From the NCBI GenBank assembly GCA_008360955.1, contig LUCM01004688.1, forward strand, positions 42,103 to 106,102: a stretch of 64,000 nucleotides of DNA, in the 5' to 3' direction. The DNA comes from Fasciolopsis buskii. Its lineage: Eukaryota > Platyhelminthes > Trematoda > Plagiorchiida > Fasciolidae. This document shows positions 1 through 13,721 of the stretch, piece after piece. Made by a program: the position numbers and the translations under genes. Position 1 is the stretch's first letter. Each line of letters opens with the position of its first letter. A model generated the notes under the pieces. That model saw nothing but the letters and a program-made list of their open reading frames with translations, was not told where the DNA came from and ran no database searches.

Positions 1-1837
1 AGAACCGACAACCGGCAAAATCAAACCTGTGTCTAACACATTCAAGCTTGGGTAACTTAGCGGGAATGGAATAATCCATGTAATACTATCCCGAGGTTGT
101 TCAACGCTAGTATCAGTTGCTAGTCACTTGTTAGGCGAGAGCGACTGCATTCAGCAAAGCTCGTTTACGAAACTGTGATATTCACCGAGGCAATTACCTT
201 CGAAACACATAAACCTGATCTGTGCCTAGAAAACGGTTTATTAGCAACACTTGCATTGTCATGGTGAAAATATGAAGAGATCTAAAATGAACAGCCTTTC
301 ATCACATGTACTTGAGGGAACCCAGTTTGTCAAATCATGTTGCTTTCGCTTGGCTAATGTGGATGGTATGAAACAATCGATTCAGTCTAATGGCTACCAC
401 AAATTCGATTAACATGGCGCATATCCAGTGACCGAGGCCATTGATTTTCAACACACTGGACATAAATGTGTCATTTCCAATCGTTTCGATTAAACAAACA
501 AAATAAAATAACCATTGGTATATGTGGAATTCATGAGGTCTGATTATTTGCAACTTATTGACTCCAAACTTTTGTTTAAAGCGCGTGATTACTCATGTAC
601 ACGAAATGCTATCCTAATGATATGTGTAAGTGTTTAGTTGAAAATTTTCTTACTTACTTGTAGCGAACTTTGGCAGGTTGCAATCCCACTTTGTCTTCTA
701 TCCTATCAGTACACAATTTTTGAACAATAAAAATTTACACAATATGTCATATGTGGATTAGAGGTAAACCAGTATTCCGCTTTCTCACTTCCTTGCTCAT
801 CCAACCTTTAAGTATGAAATTGGTTGAGGGTTTTGTCCATGTCACATTCCAACCCAATTTTCAAGCGTCCGCCTGAAGCAAAACGCTAATGTGATAGATG
901 ACAATCTCAGGAATGCTTTTACGAAACCCGATAATTTCGATCATTTGAGATTTACCAGCCTATAAATGCGGTCTTGTTAAGATGCATTCAAATAGTTTGC
1001 TTATGGGCAAGTGTGTGCATGTGTGAACAATCCGGGTAAATTTTGCAATTTGACACTGATTTACGGTCAATGGTTCACAAAAATTGAAGAGTAATAATAT
1101 GCGCATGGCGTACTTTGTGATTACACAAACAATGTACCCCGGAAACCGGGTGCTTCACCGGTCTGCACGTTCATGTGAAGACCAAGTTCGCGGTCGAAAT
1201 TTGATAAGTTTCAAAAGTAATTCTAAAGATAAAAAGACAAAACGCCCTAATGAGGTAGTTCAGCCGTATAGTTTAATTTTCTGGATTAGCTTTTTTGGTT
1301 GTATTCCACTTGTGGCATTCATGATCTGCGCAAAGATAGCGGTAATATTTGAAAATCGACGGTCATTCTGATTACCCAGAAAGCGTAGAAGAAAGCAAGA
1401 AACTTGAATTTTATTCAGATTGAGTGAAAATTTGTTGCTCCTGCGCGCTTGGCAGAACATAATGTGTACAAGAATATGGAACACGGATTATATGAACGAA
1501 AATGGATTGCAGTCTGTTGTATGAGACTTCTGGATGGTCAGTAGCCAAGGTGAGTAGCGAAAAATCAGCCCTGGATGACTACGATCTACATTCAGCTGGT
1601 AGTCCAGAGTACCGATCGTATGTGTTAATAAGTCAAATTGAATCCGATTAGAGGTGACCAGGTTTATCACTGTAAAACGGCATGTAATTTAAGTGACTGA
1701 TTTGGCGAAACTGAATATATCTAGTAGTAACATTTCAAATCCAATCAACCAAATGGCCCTCATGAAAACGAGCGGATTCACGTGATTACTGCGCCCATTT
1801 ACATGACGAGTACAAAACTGAGATACAAGAAAGATGA
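1..1837. other. No gene recognised
   Basis: Both strands were read. Only short frames with no family resemblance and no paired splice signals are present. This looks like intergenic or deep intronic DNA. Confidence 0.4.
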
Positions 1838-2287
1838 TTGGTGAATATCCTCAAAGCTTGTAAATCAGCATTAGGAATTACCCTTCAACTTCCAACGTTT
1901 AACAAATGCAGCAAATTCACTTTCTCCGTCGATCCAGAAAAGTTCTTTGAAAGTGCATTTACATATCTTCAAACTGGACAATTTCCTGCACACTTCTTTA
2001 ACAACCGTTCTATTAACCTTGACATTCACCATTCTGAGTAGATGTCAGCACGTGCTTCCGTACATCCGGACTTCGTGGTGTTGCCCGGCGGGGCTAATGC
2101 CATAGCAGCTCAACACGAAATGTGGGACCAAGCATTTGTGCCAACCATTTTTAACTAACTACTGGGTCAAGCTAAGCTTCATGCTGCTGACTTGGAGTTC
2201 AATTTTGACAGATTACAATTTGGATTGGGAATTTCTCCGTGAATATTTGGGAGACTTAACAAACCAAATTGTGTAATCGAGTAAGGG
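1838..2287 (+). pseudogene. Decayed reading frame, family unknown
   Basis: One frame stays protein-like for about 450 bases but is broken by in-frame stops at 2039-2041, near 2155, near 2240 and near 2285. The first block is 67 codons. The second, opening at ATG 2042, carries the stretch PDFVVLPGGANAIAAQ and is richer in GC than its surroundings. VVLPGG resembles the start of a DJ-1/PfpI nucleophile-elbow region, but nothing else in that family is visible, so no function is assigned. It may be a retroelement relic or a dead exon. Continuity across several stops is the only real evidence, and chance is possible. Confidence 0.25.
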
Positions 2288-3953
2288 CAAAGGTAAGAAT
2301 AATCGAAGGAACGTGGTCTGTTCGTCAATCGTCAAAATTATACTGATAGTATATTGTCTCTAGAGCAGCACACAATACTCCGTTTATTTTGTGAAGCTTC
2401 CACTCTAGCATCTGTTAATGGAGAACAATTGACTCGCCGAGATTCGGTGAAGTACCCCACCGTGCTATTAGACCGAAGTGTCATGTGGTAATTTCATGTG
2501 AAGTATTTTTGTCAAAACCGAAGTCTCGCTTTTACGTTTTGTTTCCTAAATTCCACCACGTACCCAAGCATCTTTTTCGTGTGTTTGCCTCGGTGGCTCC
2601 ACGCATCTCTCGTCATCTTTCCCGGTCTCGTATCAGCGGGCATCAGATTAATTTCTAGACTACTGAAGTTCATAATCTCTTGCAGCTGCTTGCCCAGACG
2701 CCTATTTGTTAAGTTTATCATCTCATAGCATAACAAGGTTTGCCATAAATTTACCAAAAGAATGCTCACTGACTCTTTTCACCTTTTTCAGCGAAGTATA
2801 ATTCCTTCTCCTTCACTCGATCCAGTTATGCGCACCTTCAAGCGCGTACACGAGCATACAAGTATTCTGTAGATCTGCATCTGACCGGATTCATGAAAAA
2901 CTGCAAAGATGCAACCTTTTCATTTAAAAAATGCCCAAAATGAAAATGTTATTATATCCTGTATTTCTGTTCACTCATCGTAGCTTTATTGCTATATTAG
3001 GAATGTCCTTGGGTTATGTGAAGGCTGAATGCACGCCTTTCAGGGCGCGTAAAACATTCATTTGACTTCACAACACTTGACTTGTGCCTGCTATTTGCTT
3101 TATGCAAGTCCCATGATTTAGGCCCAAGAACAACAACCGTCAGAAATCCACAATAAGGATTCAGCAAAAGCGAATAGGTTGAACTAGGGATTGTCATGGA
3201 AGACGTGACGCATCCGGATCAGACCGAACGCGAAGCATGAAACCAGACAAAGGACATTGTGTAATGTGTTTTATTTCGATCGTAATTTACTGTTTACAGA
3301 ACATAAATATCACGGGCCGTGCCACCATCAAATTGCATCACGGCAACCATTGCTGTTTCTCTTCCTCAGGAGGGAAACCGGGGAACATAATCCTTCGGAT
3401 GTAATGATTTATTCACTAATGAGTTGTTTGATTTCGCCTATTTTTAGCGAGTAATGCTAAGATTTTTTTTTAAATTAACTAGAATTTGAAACAAGTCGCC
3501 TAAGTTTTTAATTAGTGCAACGTAGTGCACGCTGAGTCGGAAATCGAAAAAGCATTAGAATATCAATAGTTCGAGAGAAACGAATATGCTGACAGTACTC
3601 TGTATTGATTAGTGAGGGTGAACAGCTTTAGGAATTATGTACATTTTAGATAGATATGAATTCATGCCGACTGAAGGTATTCTGACGTGATGTCGGTTCA
3701 TGGGATCACTTTAGGCATTCTGCTGATTTAGTTGCTGCTTTTGTCAAACCGGTTGAATTCTCACGATTGGTAGGAATCAACGTTTAAACACAGGTGCAGA
3801 AATTATGCGACGTCTTTGCGCGAGTGATTCTCGAACCACCAAATAATTTTTGATGTGTGCGAGGATCCTGGCCTTCTTGAATCTGCCGATTAGCGAATAG
3901 ACTATGAAAAAGAAAGAAGCTATCTATTGATGGAATCATTGTACTGAGCTTAC
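2288..3953. other. No gene recognised
   Basis: Frames on both strands are short and not family-like. The minus frame at 2512-2769 is polar and basic but has no convincing splice sites. Confidence 0.35.
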
Positions 3954-4123
3954 TGCAGATGTGATCAACGTTAGTAGCTGACCAAAACTCAAGTGCGTTT
4001 TGGTTTTTAGTCAGTTTTTCGATTCTCGTCCACTCCAGGTCAATCATATAGTCCCTCCGGAAATCCCCATCCCAGTACCAGCCAAATGGATGTGAAATTC
4101 CAATTCGAAATATTTTTTCCACA
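3954..4123 (-). CDS. Possible internal exon, unknown protein
   Basis: Read on the minus strand, a pyrimidine-rich acceptor (ending TTCTTCAG) precedes position 4123, and the exon ends at 3954 before a good donor (GTAAGC). It would code for 56 residues with a balanced composition, including GWYWDGDFRRDYMIDLEW, entering in phase 2 and leaving in phase 1. The family is not recognised. The frame also stays open past the donor to 3784. A second possible minus-strand exon lies at 5753-5933, but its phase does not join directly to this one, so at least one exon between them would be missing if they belong to one gene. Confidence 0.35.
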
Positions 4124-5752
4124 CTGAAGAAGTAGGATCAATCTCCGAAAAAGAACAACAAAATACAATGGATGGAGAAAGTTATCGTAAATCATTTGAT
4201 ACTGCCATTACAACAAACAACAAATTCTATACCAATTCATTTTCAATGTGACAACGTTATGCTGGTTGCGAGAAAAAAAACGAATCTGGTCAACACAACT
4301 CGCATGTGACAGTAGTAAGGGTAAAAGGTAACAAAAAAAACTAAAAGTTGAGGCATTAGGTATTTAGCAGTAGAGATGTTGAATATGAATAGATTAATAT
4401 AGTTTGGGCTTGCTTAATGCAGGCATAAAAAACCCCTTCCGAGCTGCACGCTTTCCTCCGGAGGCAGGTAGAGGTTGGAACAAGAGTCCAACAATATGGT
4501 CGATCATATCCAGATATGATAACCCTATCCAGTGGGCTGTTTCGATTGGGTCAAATGAGACACACGGGCTGGGGTCCCCTCGGTCCCTAGGAAGCGATGA
4601 TTCGAGACAATAAGTCGTGTGGCTCAGCGAAACAGTCAGTCAGTGGCACTTTCGCATTCGGACGTTTTCTTTTTCTAATAATTTTAATGAACCGTTTTCT
4701 CGGTGTGGAATTTTCACTCTATTTTTTCAATAGGCTGTGCTGTGAAGTTCACAGTCCTGGTAACGGATTCTCTAAATGACTACAAATCCCTCTTCTTGTG
4801 AGTACTTGTCCAGGACAGAACGTCTTCAATATGACCGTGTGACAGAACTTACCAGTCGATCGAAAGCGGTCAAAATTTTGAACTTATATCAAAATTCAGT
4901 TTATTTTCCGTATCAGTAATTTTAATTTGTTTATGCTGATACCTCACCAGCGTCAGACCAAAGAACATCGATAATATTATGTCCACTTTTACTGATGCAG
5001 ACTGAATCCGTGAGGCCTAGTTCCGGTGAACTGGGCAACAAGTACATTCGTTCACAAGATAAGCTGTTTTTATTGTTTTTATTTGTCTTTGGTAAACTCT
5101 GAGTAGGGAAATTCTAACGTTCTTGTTTACCTGACACTTACTATATCAATTAATCAATCAGTTTTTTGTGAGATACAATAACTGTGAAATAAGCGGTAGA
5201 CTGTTGTTCGCACTTACGGACACATTTTGGCTCAACCCCTGATATGAATACGAACTAAAAGAAAAGGTTCCAGTAGAATAGGTATCATGCGCCGAAGCAC
5301 ATTTTAGCTGATATCGTTTATGGGGAGTTCTACGTTAGCAGATCTAACAATAATAGTTATTTCTCTCATTCCCTAATATCGGGCAATTTCTAATCAGCAT
5401 TCTTATATCTGCTCACCCGTTAGTAGTCCTGTCCCTGGGTCAAAACTGTCGGGTCTCACTAACTCCATCAAGAAGAGGGAACAGGATCAGACATAAAATC
5501 ACTTACTTATAGAACAGTGACTGCCGTAATTGCAGTCACTCACTTGGTCGGTCCCCTGGGCCATGCCTACATTGGCCATCTGAATTTTTCATGTCGTTTT
5601 TCTACCAAACACCGGATCGCTGATTCAGATTTGTTGGCAGAATTTATTATTTGATCCGCCCGGTTTCCGTACCGGTAGTCTTACCTTCCAATAACACCTT
5701 TTTTCAACCAGCAACTAAAGGCCAATGAGATGTGGCCTCAGTCTGGCCTTAC

Positions 5753-5933
5753 CGTTTCTAATCATCTGTTGTCCGACACAAGTGGATTGCATCCATTCCT
5801 GGGTATTGATGACGATTTGTCCATCAGGGTCCACCCTTGAATGACCATTGACAACCAGTGAGATATTACCAGCAAAACCCATTGGCAAATGTTCATAAAA
5901 CTGGCTTCCATCACGCACACTGTGAACGTGATT
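5753..5933 (-). CDS. Possible internal exon, unknown protein
   Basis: On the minus strand an acceptor (TTTCCTGTTAG) precedes 5933 and a donor (GTAAGG) follows 5753. The 60-residue frame contains FYEHLPMGFAGNISLVVNGH and then a D-x-D-G-containing stretch. It reads like an extracellular or structural protein and has one potential N-glycosylation site (NIS). It enters in phase 0 and leaves in phase 1. No family is recognised. A 36-base micro-exon candidate follows between an acceptor near 5588 and a donor near 5550. Codon choice looks normal, but only transcript data could confirm it. Confidence 0.35.
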
Positions 5934-6717
5934 CTAACAGGAAATATGATGTGCCATGTGATGATTTACACGCTAGTCGGGAAGGTTTTAAGCGAATGGT
6001 ATCATGAATGAGTATGCTGTTGCCACTGGTTGTGAACTTCAATATACAAAATGATTTCTTCGATATCAGTCTACAATCACACCATGAGTCAAGTGAGCCC
6101 AAAATTGACAAAAATGCACATTGAAATTATCAGATATAATGGGCTGGATATTGCAGCAGTATCGCAGTTTTTCTACCGCAAGACAATTTCAGGGTTCCGA
6201 AAACAAGATAATGTTTAACAGAGGAGCAGTTGACTTGCACTCCCAAAATGAAATGACTATCCGCAATAGCGATACCAGTATCAACGAATATATTGGGTTG
6301 GATTTACTATTAACTCGCCTATTCGACTGCTCAAATGAGTTCAAGTTTTTGGTTTATTTGTGTACAAGTAAATGGTTTTACACTTAGTTATACAACAGTC
6401 AGTGCGCCTACTATCTGAGAAGTAGGATAACTAGTTGTCATTTATTCACATATCGGTTTTGTAAATTTCAATTATGGCTGAGTGCATTATAGAATGCATT
6501 TACAATGGTCATTTGTCATTCATGTTCCTTCAAATGCTTCACTTGTGGACGGTTTTTCGGCGACCGAAATGTTGTCATTTTTACCTGCTCTTCCTTCTCT
6601 CGGTCTCCACAGTTTCATTGTTTTTATTGGCTATCGTATTGCCAATTTTTCCCCTGATTCATTGTGTTTGTCCAGGATTGTGGTGGTAATTAGGCAGATA
6701 TGATCATGACAGTTGAA

Positions 6718-6845
6718 CGTAAAGGTCGCACTGCTGGTCAAATAATTCCCTTGGCAGACCTCTGCAGGCCACGACCTCCTTCCTAAAAAATCGTGTATGC
6801 TTCGGTTTCGTTGCTAAAGGATGTAAAAATTAAAAGATATGGGCT
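6718..6845 (+). repeat. Degraded tRNA-derived SINE (copy E)
   Basis: The body matches the better copies at 12.2 and 54.2 kb: GGTCGCACTGC...GGTCAAAT near the head, then a segment like GGCAGCCCTCTG, a C-rich block ending CCTTCCTAAAAAA, and a tail with TAAAAGAT. The tRNA-like promoter half is mostly gone. Confidence 0.5.
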
Positions 6846-9800
6846 TTAGTTGACATGCATTGATTACAATTAAACGATATTGTGGCAGAAACTGCAGATG
6901 TCACAAGCCATACTCAAACAACGCAAGCACAGATGTGAACGGTCCATTTGCCAATTGGGCATTCGTGCACATCGCAAAGCGGTCCGAAAGTGCTCCAATT
7001 TGGGAGTGCTGGAATAGAACGCGTGCCGTTACACTGTTAGCGTTTCATAACTCAAAGCATTTCGTTGCCAATCTCCTCAAAATACTAAAATTTCCAAGAC
7101 AAACCTCAGTAACGACCGCGATCACTGAAGGAGTAGGGGAAAACTGCTGCGATGGGCAAATGTGGTTATACTAACCCACTCGATAAAAGGAATAGTGTGC
7201 AAAATGCGAGTCAACTAGCTAACTAAACAAATCAGGTAACAAGCAGTCAAAATTCTAATTTTGCTAACCCAATCAAATCTGGTTTATTCCCAGACTAGAG
7301 ATACGGAAAGCTGCTGCGGAACTTTATTTACCTGAAGCCGAATTTTGCTGTGGTAGAGAACGCTTGGGATGTCAGGGGCTCATTTCGTGACTTAAGATTT
7401 TTTCGTTTCACGAGAAGACTGTCCATCGGATGCGGTGTCAGTGATCTACAAATAGCTCAATCAAACTTTACTGGTTTCGGGCACGTTTTGTCTTGGATTG
7501 CTAACCCATCTTCGACCAAAAGTCAACTGTACAATGAATCAGTACCGACAGTCTTGTCAAATGGCTCAAAGTCAGTGATCTTAAGAATACCAATATATAT
7601 AAAACTATCAGTTTTCAAAACTTTTAAAACTTTCAAAACCGATGCATTTTGATATTGTTGGAATAAAATGAGATACTTTCCTTGAGGAAGTAGATGTGGG
7701 GTAGGGAGTAACAGACTCCGAGACTCAGTACTCGGAAGAGGCAACGAAACCAAATAGCGGAATTTCTTTGAATCATCTGATACCCACGAGGAAATCATCA
7801 CAACTAGTTGGTGATAATAGAACTTTTCGTGTGCTTTTCGGATTCGGTAGCGTGCCCTTAAGGGATTTATCACAATTTTTTTAGTAAATGCGAAACTTCA
7901 GTGTTAAAATGGAATGTTCTTTAAAATCATCCATCCAGAAGTGATTTGTTAGTAGTTTGCAAAGTTTAGTCGTCAATTAACCCATATTGCTTAACATATT
8001 CGAGCAACCATCCGCGTTTAATTTATGATGCATTTAATGTAAGTGATTTTCACAGTCGTTTCCAAATTTCGCAAATAGTTGCTATAATGTTTACGCACAT
8101 TAGAATCTGAGCAGGTACCCGTGTGATCACGTTCTGAACGTCAATTCAAATATTGTTACTATGAAAAATGTTTCGCCTATTCTGCGTAATTACTTTCTAT
8201 TTCACCCACGCCCGTAGTAGTCATGCGGGACTATGGAATTCTGGGTTAGCAGAGCAAATTTAGATAGGTTGTGTGGGTTATCGTCTTACCACGAGATGTT
8301 ACTGGTGTTGCGTTTATTTTTCATTTGCACATTCGCAACATCAATGCATGCGCGTAGTTGTATATTGAAAACGAGATCACAGGTTTATAGAACGGGACAA
8401 AGTGACGGAAGGACTAGGAAGATGTAAGCAGACTTGGTGAACACGATGGATCCTATTCTTGTGCTTGAGAAATATAGAATTATGAATGATGGATATGAAT
8501 TGTGGATTTCACAAATATTGCGAAATGTGGACAAGTGTGCATATCCATTCACTTATTTTTGCATGAACATTGGCCACAGTACCACCCAACTCCTGCCTTG
8601 GACAATGCAGGATCAGTTGATTCAACCACTGGTGCTAAAAATGACCTAACCGTTTTGTTTTCCCATAGTTTCCCGGTCGAATATTCGGATCAGTGAGATG
8701 TCTAACCTTTATAACACTGAAAGCGTTCAGAATCCGTTTAATCAACCCTCGCTCGTTCACGAGAAAATTGCAGCAGAACCTCACCAGGCGTGGCTTAATC
8801 AACAATAAACGACAGACAGTTGACTAGACCAGTGTCTATGACAATCCCTTCACAAATGGTCACTGCATGAACCGGCATCACAAGAAATTAAATTGCCTGG
8901 TGTTCAGTGTCATTATGAACGTTTGATAAGGGAATATACAATACCCGGTACTCAGGCTAACTGTCTGTATATATGCTATTTGTGTTTTTGTCCAGGGAAA
9001 TCTTGTTACAATAATCAGCACAAAAAGAGCGACCAAAAGTGAAGTCCTATTGGTCATTTATCAATTAGATTCATTCTCTATGTCATGTGCAATGATACCT
9101 GTGTTTGATTAATAAACTATGGAGATCGGTACGAACCGATATTTTGAAAAATTCATTGGATTTTTACGCCAATAAATGTGACCTTTCTGACCCAAAACGG
9201 GTAATGATATTACCTGGAAAAAGATAAGATAGACAAAATTAAAACAACAAGCAACCAGAGATTGACTGAAAAATTCTGATGTCTAGAATTAAAAGTTGGT
9301 TAAATGAGTAATCGTGACCTATGATTTTGTTTTGATCCTCTGGGATGATCAATTTACATCTTTCCCCAACGCTATCTGTCGCTTTCTTGCTGTGTCAATG
9401 AACAAAAACCTAAAAATATTACTTTTTCTGTCTTCCCCAAACAGCTTATTTTGGTGATCATTTCCAGGAACAATGCAAATAATGACACATTAACCAGGCT
9501 GAGGATGGAACGTTAGAACGAGTGAGACCAAATGAAATTTATTCAGATAAACACAATACTCAGCTGTCCAGATGTTTGCTAACATCCAGCTGCTTGTTTA
9601 CCGGGGAACTGTTCCTGTTTGGTTTTGCACCTAATGAGAATATTTTCGAATGACAAGACCGTCATTTTGCCAATTCGCTCATTAAGTTTACTATTTTCAA
9701 ACACCTAAGTGTTTTAGTAAAAAGATCAAGGAGACTTGTCAATAAGCTGAAAAACTTCGGCTGACAATAAAGAATTCTCCATCTGGTCCTCGCAACCCCA

Positions 9801-10925
9801 ATTTCGTTGAAGGTCACATTCCATTCAAGGCTTACGGTTTACATGTTCCTAGTTACATCCAATCAGTCTTGTCATAAGTTTTGCGTTCAGTCCGACTAAT
9901 CCTCAAGTTATCGGCATCACTTTTTCAGAAGAAAGAATCATTTTTAAGGCGGCACCTGTTAGTCATAAAAGTTTTCTACCGAACTAAGTAAAACGTTCTA
10001 TTCCATGAAGATTTTCGAAATACCCGTTTGGGTATTTCTACCTATGTTACTGACTACTAGATATTTAGGATGCAATTATAAAATGCAAATCATGTGTCAG
10101 TGTACATATGTTTTGGCCCACTGGTATCGGGAACCGTGTATTACCACTCATGTGAATGGAGTCCAAATTTAAACTGCAAGCATACAGGACAAAAGAAGAT
10201 AGTTGTGTAACTTCACGAGATGCGCAGCCTTGTGTGTATGAACTCCAGTCTACTCCCATAAAGCCTTCAATTACCAGTCAAGGAAAGGCCGTGGACTGTT
10301 GGGTACACGCAGCAAAATCGCACACGACTGAAAGATGTTCACGAACAGGATCGTGTGATTCGAGATTTTTATCCAAGTCCCACAAATTCTCCAATAAATT
10401 TTGTTCTCCGTCTTACTAATTTTATCACGGTTGTGTATTCCATCCAACGAATCAAACGAAAGGATGCCAATGGTGTTTATGTACTCTGCAAAGTTGTGGA
10501 CGACATATCGTGGTGCTATCTAGTTGGTCATTTACGAACCAGTGTAAACAATGGCAACAAAGAGGGCATTGCAAATGCAATCAAAGTGTAAAAAAATCTT
10601 TTCTACTCAAACGAAAAACAAGTAATTACCGTTTGTGCATCACTGTAAAGTGAACGCCTGACACGAGCACTTTGGTCTACAGTTTAGAATTCCAAGTCTT
10701 ACTGCATTTCTGATTATTCTATCCACCATGGAAATGCCCTTGAAGAAATAGGCCAAGTATTATGAAGCCAGTAGCAAGTGGATAAACGCTAAAAACCATC
10801 ATTTACTCGGTTTTATCGCGACGAGTGAAACAGATACCAGACGAGCATTATGTCTTCACTGATTATCTCTCATTACCAATTGTTGAGCGGCCATTACTCG
10901 TCGAATCGCGGGGCGAGATGCGTGC
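6846..10925. other. No gene recognised
   Basis: Nothing on either strand combines a protein-like frame with good splice sites. A short run of three TTTTCAAAAC-type repeats lies near 7611-7640. The minus frame at 7523-7873 has a protein-like first third but no convincing donor. Confidence 0.35.
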
Positions 10926-10929
10926 AGGT

Positions 10930-11020
10930 TCATTGCGGGGATATTGACCAAAACCTGTCCCGTGTTTCGGGAATTCAAATCTCGTCGCCTCCACTCGGTC
11001 ACCCAGATGACCTAAGAAGT
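10930..11020 (-). repeat. Possible tRNA-Ser/Leu-like relic
   Basis: On the minus strand GTGACCGAGTGGAGGCGACG resembles the A box and D arm of serine or leucine tRNA, followed by a degraded T-arm region (AGGTTTTGGTCAATATCC). It is far too mutated to be a tRNA gene and may be the head of an old SINE. Confidence 0.25.
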
Positions 11021-12194
11021 TCGAAGAGAAACAGTCTACTCGTTTGCCTCCGCTAACTTCCGCATTTTGACCATGCATTTATTTGCTCCAGGCAATAATG
11101 GTTTATGTTGCATGATTGTTTTCCAATCAGTTCCTAACCGCATACTTTGGGTCAGCTGGCCGTTCACGATTTTCGGAGTTAGTTAGTGCTTTGTGTGTCT
11201 CAGGTATACACCGTAGTGCAAACGAGTGAATCAGTAGTACATGGGTCGGTATACTAATTAACTAGTGCAGAGTTTGATCTGTCAGTAGTTGAATACAAAC
11301 ATAAAAGGCCAACTCAGTAATGATCAGAAAGTCGATCAATCCATTCTAGATAAACTGAGCTTTAAACTGTCTGAGTTCATTAGGGGAAAAACTGTGCTAA
11401 CTGAATAGATGGATATCCAAGGTGCCCCGTTTTAAAATGGTGTTTCATGGTTATCTTATGACATAACTGACCCGCGGGTGAAATGGAAACGTCATGCCAT
11501 TATAGACGTTAGGACCGACTACATCCAGGATAAGCAATAACCGGCAATCTTGACTCTGGGACTTAGAATGGCACAGAACCACATGCGATCTCAATAGGGC
11601 CGGTGTAGTGACGAACCAGGACGTAGGCGTTTGCGGTCTACCAGCAGACATGAGATTCAACCTGATCATTAGGATGAGATAACCTGAATGCAGTTGCCTG
11701 TCACTGATCGTGGGCATTAACTACAAAGGCTTCAAGTGTCAATCTCCAGTCCATTTCCGCGACCCTGCTTAGGCGGACAAAATCGATCAAATGACCACTA
11801 GCGAGTCAGCTTGAAGTTTTCATATTGCAACAATCATGCAATTGGTGGTAAAGTTAACACTTACTGATTGATTTTACATCCCACCTCTCGAACTTGTCGT
11901 ATCTCCGTTTCTCTTTATTTCGAACAGCCCCTGTTCGCTCTTGTACTTATCATGGCGACCAGACCATTTTTATTTTGTCCCAGAACTGGGCGCGTAATTG
12001 ACTTCCCACCATGGTTTCCGGTCTGCAGTCGGCAGTGCTGCATTCACCTGATTGTGAACGGACTTGTCAGCTCCCCTGTCTCCTGTACACAATCCGGTCT
12101 CATTGTCATTTGATCTACCCCAGAATGAAAGGCAGCGTTGCCTTTACGGCATTGCCTCGTAGGCCCACTGTGATTCGCAACTGGGCATTTGGAT

Positions 12195-12345
12195 TGCGGT
12201 ATTCAGTCGGATGGAGCAGTATGGTTCGACCATGAAGTTTGTCGGTTCGAATCCTCCCAGCGGCGGCCGACCTTCCTGTTGGGCAGCCCTCTGTTAGCCC
12301 CCGTACGGGCCTCGAAAATAATGTACACTGTTGTCTCAGTAAAAA
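12195..12345 (+). repeat. tRNA-derived SINE (copy D)
   Basis: A perfect Pol III B box, GGTTCGAATCC, is at 12244-12254, followed by CTCCCAGCGGCGGCCGACC, a TTGGGCAGCCCTCTGTTAG segment and GATAATGTACA-like sequence, in the same order as the copies at 42.4 and 54.2 kb. The A-box half is diverged. It lies in an otherwise gene-free stretch. Confidence 0.65.
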
Positions 12346-13633
12346 AATGAAACTGAATACATGAAAAGTATAACAGTTAAACTTCCGTTTTTCCTCCAGG
12401 CATACCAAATACAGGGATGAAATATCTAACAATTTCATCGTTTACATTGGGATCTAATCGTCGAAAGCGTTTGATGAACCAATTTGTATACCATATAGTC
12501 TCCTGCCACGAAAAAGAAATTTTCAAGTGCTATTTGATGACCATCGGATTACTTCAGGTATTTCGACATACAATCGTACTGGTCAGTCGATATCACACCA
12601 AACAGTATTTTGCCTTGGAATTTATCTTGTTGATTGTAGTCATGTGCTGGGAGGTAGCCAAGTTTATTTACCAATCTGGTACGGCCTAAGTATCGCTTTC
12701 TTTATCACACACAATTACCATATCTAAGCAAAATGCAAAGCAAACGGATATTTTAATCGTCATGGTGATTTGGTGTTTTTCTATTACAGTTAAACTCAAC
12801 TTAAGAAAACCCCGTTGGAATGATGGCTCATTTATTTGATGCCGATACTATATGCCCTATCACCATCAGTGAATTCACGCAACTAGCCACGTGGTGCATG
12901 TCAGACCCATTTTATGACAAACTTGCTTATTTCCTCCGGATCTGAGCATTTGTGCACGCTCCATCACGTGTCAGCACGTGATCCAACTCTGTACTGTACG
13001 CGAGTATGGGAAGAGTTTTATTAACCAGTTACATTGAGTCAAAATCCCTAAGCGATTTCATCTGCTCACCTGTATACGAAGATACCATTTATTTTACTCC
13101 TAAGGGTTTCTCTTCAGATAGCTAGCCCACTGCACTTTTAAATCAATTGAGCATTACGAGGAGATCAATTAAAATTCTCAGTGCCTTGAAGCAAGAAATT
13201 TGGAAGTATTTCATGTAATCAGTAAGCCAAGTCCGTTCTTCGAAGTGTATTACCTAAATATCCTCGACTTGTTTGGAAAATTTATCTGTTCTGTTTATCT
13301 CATAAAATGATTCCTTCAAAAGAGACTAACTTGCTGATCTTGAAAGCATCTATTGTTCAGAGCGGGACCTAATATTTGACATGCAAGATGCTAATTTCCC
13401 TATTTTGGGTACTTGCTAATATGAATTTTTCCTGCGGAGTTAGTGAACTCGGCTAAATCCATCTCATTTTTCACTTTATCCTGGATTCCAATTTTCTTCA
13501 AGAATGATGTTATAACATTTTAGAGTTGTGTGGAACATTTTATTTGTTCAACTACTGCCTAATCACTCTCTTCTCTAGTAGATTATTGCGTAAAACACAA
13601 TCAGGGCACTTGATAGTAGGGAAATGCTCACAC

Positions 13634-13721
13634 CTTAAGTGAAGCTGATTGGACAGCAAATCAATAAGATAGAGCATAAAAGTTGGCAATAGTTCCAACC
13701 TTGACATAGAACACGGATGAA
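13634..13721 (-). CDS. Possible exon 3 of a secreted-protein gene
   Basis: On the minus strand an acceptor (TTTATTCACAG) precedes 13721 and a donor (GTGTGA) follows 13634. The 88-base exon enters in phase 1 and leaves in phase 2, coding HPCSMSRLELLPTFMLYLID and then LLSNQLHLR. That entry phase is exactly what the candidate exon at 16543-16624 requires, giving a three-exon chain with the signal-peptide exon at 17590-17853. The segment is leucine-rich and helical with one cysteine. No family is recognised and no later exon was found. Confidence 0.35.
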
